From Platanthera guangdongensis (taxonomy: Eukaryota > Streptophyta > Magnoliopsida > Asparagales > Orchidaceae): a stretch of 64,000 nt of DNA. The DNA is taken from positions 114,200,568 to 114,264,567 of the forward strand of contig CM077153.1 in assembly GCA_039583875.1 (NCBI GenBank), given 5' to 3'. The position numbers were made by a program, and so were the translations under genes. The notes below the pieces were generated by a model. The model was not told the origin of the DNA. It saw nothing but the letters and a program-made list of their open reading frames with translations, and made no database searches. Of the stretch, positions 57,461 to 64,000 are shown one piece after another. The stretch's first letter is position 1, and the number at the start of each line of letters is the position of its first letter.

Positions 57461-60100
57461 ATGTCAGACCGCAGAGCCCGCTCTTCAGACCGCTCCAGCT
57501 CTTCAGAAGACTCCCTTTGGGACGCGATTGAGCAAGCTCGCCTTGAGGCCGAGCAGTCTCGCCGGCAGACCGACCAGCGTCTTGACACAATCAGCCAAGC
57601 TCTGCTCGCGCTGGCCCAGCGGCTTGCTCCTCAGGCCGCAGCGGACCCAGCGAACTCGCCAGTCCGCCAGACCCCAGCTCGTCGAACTCCGCTTCGGCAC
57701 CCTGCTCAGACCGCTGCCCCTCTGCGCCCTCAAGAGGAAGAGTTTGCTTTTAGAGAGTTCTTCAGAGAAGCTGCTAGGGGCACTCCTGCCCGCCAACTTC
57801 ACTTTGCTGATCGCCAGTCCGCCGAGCCCGCGGACTCCTCGGCTCCAGTCCGCCCTTTCTACCCTGCAGAGTTTGACACCCCGTCTCCTTTTGTTGACCG
57901 AATTCGATGGGAATCGGCTCCGAGCAACTTCAGGGAGCCTCGAATCCCATTCTATTCGGGAGCAACAGATCCAGTTTCTCATCTCCAGGCATTTGAGGGG
58001 GCAGTTGCTTTGAGATGCCTCTCAGATGCAATTAAGTGTAAACTGTTGGTCACCACTCTCGAAGGGCAAGCGAGAGAATGTTTCTACGAGCTGCCTTCGG
58101 GCACTATCTCTTCTTTTGCGGAGCTTCGTAGCCAGTTACTGCTGAGGTTTGCTACCTCAAGGAAGAGGAAGAATGGGCCAGCTGCCCTATTCGAGATCAA
58201 GCAAAGGGATAATGAATCAGTAGCAAGATTCGTTGATCGCTTTCAAAGAGAAATTCAGGGGGTGAGGAATGTGAACCCCGACTATTACAAAGTTGCCTTG
58301 ATCCACGGCCTCCGGGAAGGCCCTCTGAAGTTTAAAGCAACGACCAAGTCACCCGAGACTTATCAGGAGTTGATCGTCATGGTCAACCGTTTCATAGAAG
58401 GGGAAAATGCCAATCCAACCTATGTTTCATCCCTGACAGCCAAGGCTGAAGGAAGGGATGCCTCCGCTTCTTCCTCTCGTGGCAGCCCCCCTCGTCCAGA
58501 CTTCCAGCCTCCGTCTCATAGAGGCAGGAACTTCCGCAACAAAAAACCTTTCCAAGGCCATCAACAGTTTCATGAGCAGAGACTGCCGTTGGTCGCCGCT
58601 CCCGCCGTTCCATTGCAAGCTCTTCCCATCCATCAGCAAGCAGCCTTGCCTGCTCCGACCCAATTTGATGAGAGCCCTATGGAGGACCCTGCAGATCTGG
58701 ACCTTGACGAAGTCATCCAGATCCTGCAAAGGAGATCAGAAGAGAAGAGGCAAGAGCCTCAGAAGATGTGGAAGCCGGGGAATAATTCACAATACTGCCA
58801 GTTCCACAAGGAAAAGGGTCATCTGACTGAAGAATGCAAGGCCCTTCGTGCGCTGATAGATAAGTTGCTTGCCGAGGGCAAGATTGACCTGGCCAAGAAG
58901 GATTCTCCTTCCTCTTCAAAGCCATCCACCTCAAAGGGCAAAGAGGTAGCCGAGGCATACCAAGAATGCGTGGATATAGAAGATGAAGGCCGTCTGGGGC
59001 CAATCAACGTCCCGGTAGAGTGCTTCGATGCAAATGATGAGGGTATTCTGGGACGCCTCTTCTTCATCCATGGTGGAGCTGGGACCGAGTCCACCCGGAA
59101 ATCGTCAATTTCAAGGGTCACCCAGGCAGAGGTGGCCTCTTCTTCCGTTGCTCCTCCAAGGGAAGTCGTCACCTTTGGTCCAGAAGATCTTCCTCGAACA
59201 GCCAATCCATTTGATGATGCAGTCGTAATCCAGGCTGGTATTGGGGACTTCACGGTGGATAGGATTCTGGTTGACACGGGCAGTTCGGTTAACCTCCTCT
59301 TTAAGTCTACTTTTGAGGCCCTGAGGACCGGAAAGCCTCTGCTTTCCACTGAGGGGCCACTCTATGGTTTCTCAGGAGAGAGGAAAGAAGTGGAGGGCAG
59401 TGTCATCTTTCCAGTAAAGCTTGGAGGGGCAACAAAGCAGATACAATTCATAGTGGTCGACGCCCCCAGCAGCTACCATGCCATCTTCGGCAGGCCCCTG
59501 CTGAACAAGTATCGAGCAGTGATTTCCACTTACCACCTAGCCATCAAGTTCTTCGCCGATGGGAGGATGTGCCGGGTCCGTAGTGACCCAAGGAGAGCAA
59601 GGGAGTGCTATGTCCGCACTGTCAACATGGTTGAAACCAGCCCTTCCCTTGCTCCAACAGAAGCTGCAGAAGCCTCTCCCAGTTCGAAAGTTGCTGCTGA
59701 TGAAGGTGCTCACCTGGAACCTGCCCAGGTGACGCAAGGAGTCCCCATTGCTGAAGGGGAGGAGAGGAAACTCTCCATCAACTCGGAGCTACTTGAAGAC
59801 CAAAAGGCTGAGTTGATTTCCTGCCTGCTAAAGAACCTGGATGTCTTTGCCTGGTCAGCAGAAGACATGCCGGGGGTGGATCCTGATGTTGCTTGCCACC
59901 ACCTGAATATTGATCCCGGCTGCAAGCCTATCCAGCAGAAGAAGAGGGACGTGGCAACAAAGCTTGCAGAACCAATAAGGGAGGAGGTTGCGAAGCTCCT
60001 CAAGGCAAATTTTATTAAAGAAGTGCAATATCCCACCTGGATTTCAAATGTTGTAATGGTTAAAAAACCAGGGGGAAAGTGGCGAATGTGTGTAGACTAA
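57461..60100 (+). CDS. Gag-protease-RT N-terminus polyprotein of Tat B
   Basis: 879 aa from MSDRRARSSD. Domains: low-complexity N-terminus (1-130), capsid (about 150-310, with HLQAFEGAVALRCLSDAIKC and LIHGLREGPLKF), Pro/Ser-rich linker, knuckle YCQFHKEKGHLTEEC (about 445-460), protease with VDTGSSVNLLF (about 605-615) and IFGRPLLNKY (about 675), then a linker. The RT N-terminus follows: DVFAWSAEDMPGVDPDVACH, NFIKEVQYPTWISNVVMVKK, GKWRMCVD. It ends in TAA after the CVD block; the normal YTDLNKACP region has lost about 5 bases, shifting the frame. It lies 46 bp after the LTR. Confidence 0.93.
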   Translation: MSDRRARSSDRSSSSEDSLWDAIEQARLEAEQSRRQTDQRLDTISQALLALAQRLAPQAAADPANSPVRQTPARRTPLRHPAQTAAPLRPQEEEFAFREFFREAARGTPARQLHFADRQSAEPADSSAPVRPFYPAEFDTPSPFVDRIRWESAPSNFREPRIPFYSGATDPVSHLQAFEGAVALRCLSDAIKCKLLVTTLEGQARECFYELPSGTISSFAELRSQLLLRFATSRKRKNGPAALFEIKQRDNESVARFVDRFQREIQGVRNVNPDYYKVALIHGLREGPLKFKATTKSPETYQELIVMVNRFIEGENANPTYVSSLTAKAEGRDASASSSRGSPPRPDFQPPSHRGRNFRNKKPFQGHQQFHEQRLPLVAAPAVPLQALPIHQQAALPAPTQFDESPMEDPADLDLDEVIQILQRRSEEKRQEPQKMWKPGNNSQYCQFHKEKGHLTEECKALRALIDKLLAEGKIDLAKKDSPSSSKPSTSKGKEVAEAYQECVDIEDEGRLGPINVPVECFDANDEGILGRLFFIHGGAGTESTRKSSISRVTQAEVASSSVAPPREVVTFGPEDLPRTANPFDDAVVIQAGIGDFTVDRILVDTGSSVNLLFKSTFEALRTGKPLLSTEGPLYGFSGERKEVEGSVIFPVKLGGATKQIQFIVVDAPSSYHAIFGRPLLNKYRAVISTYHLAIKFFADGRMCRVRSDPRRARECYVRTVNMVETSPSLAPTEAAEASPSSKVAADEGAHLEPAQVTQGVPIAEGEERKLSINSELLEDQKAELISCLLKNLDVFAWSAEDMPGVDPDVACHHLNIDPGCKPIQQKKRDVATKLAEPIREEVAKLLKANFIKEVQYPTWISNVVMVKKPGGKWRMCVD

Positions 60101-60955
60101 ACTTAATAAAGCATGTCCTAAAGATTGCTACCCCTTGCCTCGGATAGATTCTTTAGTTGATTCCGCAGTAGGGTACTCTTACATGAGTTTTTTAGATGCG
60201 TTTTCTGGTTATCATCAGATAAGAATGCATAAGCCCGACGTTCCTCACACGTCGTTCATTACTAACGATGGATGTTATTGCTACCTTGTGATGCCCTTTG
60301 GGCTTAAGAATGCTGGCGCGACCTATCAACGGATGATGGACCGTGTGTTTAACCATCAGAAAGGGAGAAACCTAGAAGTGTATGTAGACGATCTCTTGAT
60401 TAAGAGTAAATCGTTTTCGCTGCACTTGCTAGATCTAGCAGAGACGTTCGCTACTCTGCGTAAATACAAGATGAAGCTCAATCCTTTGAAGTGTACTTTT
60501 GGAGCGAGTAAGGGGAAGTTTCTTGGTCATCTCCTTACTCCGGAGGGACTTGCCCCCAATCCTGACAAGGTAAAAGCTATTCTTGAAATGCCTACCCCTC
60601 GTTCACCGAAGGAAGTTCAGCAGTTAGGGGGAAGGCTAGCAGGTCTTGCAAGATTTCTTTCTCGGGTTGGAGATAGGAGTGCCCCCTTCTTTAAGACCCT
60701 CCGCCGTGCTTCCAAGTTTGAGTGGACAGAAGAGTGCTCCCAGGCTTTTGAACAGTTAAAGATGCAGCTTACCTCATCGCCTCTGCTTCAGAGCCCCGCC
60801 CAGGAGAGGTTCTTTTCTTGTACCTAGGGGTTGGCCCTGAGGCCGTCAGCTCCGTTCTTCTTCGGGAAGAGGCAGAAAGCAATTCCCAATCTACTATGTC
60901 AGCCATATTCTGAAGAGTGCAGAGACGCGGTATCCGATCCTGGAGAAGTTAGCCT
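60101..60955 (+). pseudogene. Reverse transcriptase and start of RNase H of Tat B
   Basis: Open at 60135-60827 (230 aa). It contains the ACPKDCYPLPRID block (60108 onward), FLDAFSGYHQIRM, VMPFGLKNAGATYQRM, catalytic LEVYVDDLLIKS, LNPLKCTFGASKGKFLGH and the thumb. Near 60805 and again near 60895 the frame changes: LYLGVGPEAVSSVLLREE is read in a different frame from both neighbours, and the YYVSHILKSAETRYPILEK-like block in yet another. The catalytic YVDD is intact. Confidence 0.9.
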
Positions 60956-62922
60956 TGGCACTGGTCATGTCAGCTCGCAGGCTTCGCCCGTACTTCCAAG
61001 CACATTCAATTCAAGTCATCACCGATCAACCTTTGAAGGGTGTGTTGGAAAAGCCCGAGCATTCCGGCAGACTAGCTAAGTGGGCAATAGAGCTAAGTGA
61101 ATTTGAAATCTCTTATGTGCCCAAGACAGCCATTAAAGCTCAAGTCCTAGCAGATTTTCTGATCGACATGCCAGAGTCCAGTTCTGATCAAGCAGAAAGG
61201 TCACCTTTGGCTTGGACCATCTATGTTGATGGTGCCTCAGGCAGAAGTTCTTCTGGAGCAGGAGTGGTTCTCATCAATCCAAACGGAGTCAAATTGGAGC
61301 AGGCCATCAAGTTTTACTTTCCAGTAACCAACAACCAGGCCGAATATGAATCTCTGCTAGCATGCTTGAGGCTCGCAAGGGAATTAGGAATCGATCATGT
61401 TTACATCAAAACCGATTCTCTGTTAATGGCGTCGCAAGTCCTCGGCAACTTCGAAGCAGGGGAGCCAGTCTTGAAAAAATACCTAGCTCTTGTGAAAATA
61501 GAAGTCGGAAGGTTTAAAAGCTTCACCATCGAACATATCCCCAGAACAGAGAATGAGGAGGCCGATTTTCTCTCTAAGCATGGGATGCCTTCAGGAGGCA
61601 CGACTTCGGAGCTCTTCCGCCCGGCAGTAGTGGAAGGAGATCTGATGCAAGTAGATCAACGCGCCTCTTGGATGGACCCATTCATCCTATATCTGTCAAC
61701 AGGAAATTATCATCATACAGTTAGAGACAAGAAAAAGTTCAGAATAAAAGCAGCTCACTACTTCCTAGTGGCGGGAATCCTTTATAGAAAGACCTTCCTC
61801 TCAACCATGGCCCGGTGTGTTTCAGAAGAAGAAGCTCACACTATTTTGCAAGAGGTTCACTCAGGAGAGTGTGGAAGCCACTCTGGAGCAAGAACTCTTG
61901 AAAAACGAGTCCTGCGACAAGGGTATTTCTGGCCCACAATGAAGAAAGACTCAGAGATCTGCGCCAGAAGGTGTGTTCAATGCCAGAAGTTTGCTCCACT
62001 TCAGCACCAAGCAGCTCAGTCCCTCAGGTCGATTGCAACTCCTTGGCCCTTTGCGGTTTGGGGAATGGATCTCATTGGTCCTTTTCCCTTGGCAAGCGGG
62101 CAACGGCGTTTTATCATCGTAATGATCGACTACTTCAGCAAGTGGATCAAAGCCAAGGCATTGGCTAAGACAACTACTCAGATCGTCAAGAACTTCATTT
62201 GGGGAGAAATTGTCTGCCGGCACGGGATACCAATGGCAATAATCACTGACAATGGGCCACAATTCAACAACTCAGAGATGATAGATTTTTGCAGGCAGAT
62301 CAGAACAGAGCTGCGTTTTGCATCAGTTCATCATCCAAGAAGCAATGGCCAGGTGGAAGCTGCCAACAAGCAGATCCTCAACTTGCTCAAAAAGAAAGTG
62401 CAGAATCTCAAGGGCAGTTGGGCTGATCAGCTCCCATCAGTCCTCTGGTCCCTTAGGACAACGCCATCATCCGCAACCGGGGAGACTCCATTCAAACTCT
62501 CTCATGGCTCAGAGGCACTCATCCCGATTGAGTTTGAAGTCCCGTCACCCAGAGTGCTGCTTGCAAGAGAAGGTGTTGATGATTGGGCTGAGTTGAATAA
62601 TGAGGAGATGAGGTTCAGCTTGGAACACATCGAGGAGGTCAGAGATCAAGCAGCAATAAGGCAGGAAGAGGTCAAAAGGAGGATGGCCCGTTACTTCGAT
62701 CAGAATGTAAGGATCAAACACTTCCAAGTGGGAGATCTAGTTCTAAAGAAGGTTGATGCTGCTGCACGAGCTGGTTCAGTTGGAAAGCTTAATCCAAATT
62801 GGGCCGGCCCTTTTGTCATTAAAGAAGCATTAAAAAGCGGCGCTTATCGCTTGCAGACATACGAAGGAGAGGATATACCGCACACCTGGAGCGGGGATGA
62901 TCTCAAGCGGTTCTATTCTTAA
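60955..62922 (+). CDS. RNase H, second RNase H and integrase of Tat B
   Basis: 655 aa open frame. Rest of the first RNase H (SARRLRPYFQAHSIQVITDQ, WAIELSEFEISY, QVLADFLID). Second plant-type RNase H: WTIYVDGASG, TNNQAEYESLLACLRLAREL, IKTDSLLMASQV and RTENEEADFLS, with the acidic set D, E, D, D complete. Integrase: zinc region (HSGECGSHSGARTLEKR, RRCVQCQKF), core WGMDLIGPFP then VMIDYFSKW, IITDNGPQF and HHPRSNGQVEAANK, and a C-terminal part ending in GDDLKRFYS. The ATG at 60955 is in the middle of RNase H; translation would come from the polyprotein. Confidence 0.93.
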   Translation: MALVMSARRLRPYFQAHSIQVITDQPLKGVLEKPEHSGRLAKWAIELSEFEISYVPKTAIKAQVLADFLIDMPESSSDQAERSPLAWTIYVDGASGRSSSGAGVVLINPNGVKLEQAIKFYFPVTNNQAEYESLLACLRLARELGIDHVYIKTDSLLMASQVLGNFEAGEPVLKKYLALVKIEVGRFKSFTIEHIPRTENEEADFLSKHGMPSGGTTSELFRPAVVEGDLMQVDQRASWMDPFILYLSTGNYHHTVRDKKKFRIKAAHYFLVAGILYRKTFLSTMARCVSEEEAHTILQEVHSGECGSHSGARTLEKRVLRQGYFWPTMKKDSEICARRCVQCQKFAPLQHQAAQSLRSIATPWPFAVWGMDLIGPFPLASGQRRFIIVMIDYFSKWIKAKALAKTTTQIVKNFIWGEIVCRHGIPMAIITDNGPQFNNSEMIDFCRQIRTELRFASVHHPRSNGQVEAANKQILNLLKKKVQNLKGSWADQLPSVLWSLRTTPSSATGETPFKLSHGSEALIPIEFEVPSPRVLLAREGVDDWAELNNEEMRFSLEHIEEVRDQAAIRQEEVKRRMARYFDQNVRIKHFQVGDLVLKKVDAAARAGSVGKLNPNWAGPFVIKEALKSGAYRLQTYEGEDIPHTWSGDDLKRFYS

Positions 62923-63589
62923 ACCTCCTTTTTTTGCTTTGTGTATCCTCTTCAAGAACTATTATGAATAGAAACTGCTTGCTAACACTTCTTCGAGTGT
63001 TTTGTTGTAATCATAACAGATGAAACGCTAAGAAAGATTCAAAAAACGGTTCTGCACCTAAACTCTCTTTCTTCTTTCTTATGTTTGCTTTGCAAATATG
63101 TTTTATGATCCATACTAACACCTTTTTCTAGTGTTTTCTCTCTCTCCCAAAGACCTATAACGGTTCCCTGATACCAGGAGACATCACCGAGTTCAGCTAG
63201 ACCTCCCCTAGAGCCGTTGTCATTAGCGTAACACCACGAAGACCACGTGTTGCGAGGAGATTTCGCACCGTGTAGTGGGAGCTTGCAGGCTCTAGCGCGG
63301 TTGGATTCTGGGCTTCGGATCCCGGCAGGTACCTGACCCGACCTTTGCATTATGGAGGGCAAGGTGGGTGTAAAGCTCTACCACGCCGCTTTAGGGATAT
63401 TGTTACAACTTCGATGATCACATGAGGAAAGTATGCCGTTCCGGCTCAACTGCCCGCGGGTCATCTTAGCTTGTAACTCTCGAACACTCCATGGTACCCT
63501 CAAGCAGTGCCTGCAGGAGACCCACAGCTTAGACTGTACTCCAGGCAAGAGGCAGGGAACCGTTCCGCCAAGTGAGCATCTTGCTTTTT
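62923..63589 (+). other. Start of Tat B 3' untranslated region
   Basis: Follows the integrase stop. No protein with family resemblance in either strand. A degenerate first copy of the downstream repeat lies at about 63421-63480 (GAGGAAAGTATGCCG). Confidence 0.6.
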
Positions 63590-64000
63590 GCAGGAAATAG
63601 TATGTGGACTGGTTTTCTCTGTCCGCAGAGTCCGCCAATTTGGGTTGATCTTATAGCTTGTAGCCCGGTGAGGAAAGTATGCCGCCCAGGCTCACCTGCC
63701 CACCTGGTCGCGAGTTATGGGTCATTTCTATCTTTAGCGGACTGATTTTTTCTCTATCCGCAGAGTCCGCCTATTTGGGTTGATCTTTAGCTTGTAGCCC
63801 GGTGAGGAAAGTATGTCGCCCAGGCTCACCTGCCCACCTGGTCGCGAGTTATGGGTCATTTCTATCTTTAGCGGATTGATTTTTTCTCTATCCGACCGGT
63901 CCGCCGACTTGGGTTGATCTTATAGCTTGTAGCCCGGTGAGGAAAGTATGCCGCTCAGGCTCACCTGCCCGCCTGGTCGCAAGCTATAGATCACTTCTAT
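63590..64000 (+). repeat. 134-bp tandem repeat in Tat B 3' region, continuing off-window
   Basis: GGTGAGGAAAGTATG starts at 63667, 63801 and 63936 (period 134-135 bp). Each unit has a GCGGACT/GCGGATT block, a T-rich run, TATCCGCAGAGTCCGCC or a variant, then GGGTTGATCTT and the GGTGAGGAAAG block. At least three copies are visible and the array runs to the window edge. Confidence 0.92.

Larger units (their letters stand above)
56658..64000 (+). mobile_element. Tat-lineage element B, 3' LTR beyond window
   Basis: LTR, gag, protease, RT, RNase H, a second plant-type RNase H, integrase and a repeat-bearing 3' untranslated region, in that order. Two RNase H domains and the knuckle type place it in the Tat lineage. 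It is the best preserved element here: three frame breaks in pol, catalytic residues intact. Confidence 0.93.

Noticed and set aside
63039..63638. Two minus-strand frames of 86 and 107 aa in the Tat B 3' region, considered as an antisense ORF like that of T1
   Set aside because: No similarity to the T1 antisense ORF domains, no plausible splice pattern, and they overlap the start of the tandem repeat.

Overview
The window looks like repeat-rich, probably heterochromatic DNA of a flowering plant (probably a eudicot; the species cannot be told). Every recognisable coding segment belongs to an LTR retrotransposon. I see no ordinary host gene, no rRNA or tRNA gene, no CRISPR array and no bacterial-type operon. 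At least four lineages are present and are nested in one another: Ty1/copia Sirevirus (SIRE/Maximus-like), and Ty3/gypsy Athila, Tekay/Del-type chromovirus and Tat (dual RNase H).

Layout from left to right. (1) 1-6795: a minus-strand Sirevirus (S1), with the window starting at its RT/RNase H junction and its 2.0-kb 5' LTR at 4786-6795. (2) 6796-10542: a minus-strand chromovirus-type LTR (C1) with a clear TATA box. It is cut by S1 on the left and inserted into a Tat element on the right. (3) 10543-15887: the 3' half of Tat element T1 (RNase H and integrase remnants), an 86-bp tandem array in its 3' region, then an antisense, apparently spliced accessory ORF. (4) 15888-21934: a second Sirevirus (S2) inserted in that antisense ORF and broken inside RT. 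(5) 21935-24677 plus 37223-44118: a second copy of the antisense-ORF/Sirevirus junction, which continues through the rest of S2 to an env-like ORF. Units 4 and 5 form a 7-kb tandem duplication. (6) 24678-37222: a complete but decayed minus-strand Athila element inside duplicate 2, just after the primer-binding site. (7) 44119-53800: a minus-strand chromovirus (C2) inserted in the S2 env-like ORF; its 5' LTR is interrupted. (8) 53801-56657: Tat element A in the C2 LTR. (9) 56658-64000: Tat element B in A, which runs off the window.

The relative order read from the nesting is T1, then C1 and S2 in T1 (S1 into C1 later), then the 7-kb duplication of T1/S2, then Athila and C2 into S2, then Tat A into C2, then Tat B into A. 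Most pol genes carry stops or frameshifts. Tat B is the best preserved, with three frame breaks.

The most unusual signal is shared by several families. Each carries arrays of a short, CpG-containing, near-palindromic motif in its LTR: TTCGTCGA/TCGACGAA in the Sireviruses, ACACGCCCGTGT in Athila and C2, GCGGACT/AGTCCGC in Tat A/B. In Athila, C2 and Tat the array sits directly upstream of the TATA box. C2 carries both the Athila and the Sirevirus motif. Some motifs also run into coding DNA. Palindrome-rich cis regions are known for Sirevirus LTRs; the same words in unrelated families next to each other is what deserves a second look.
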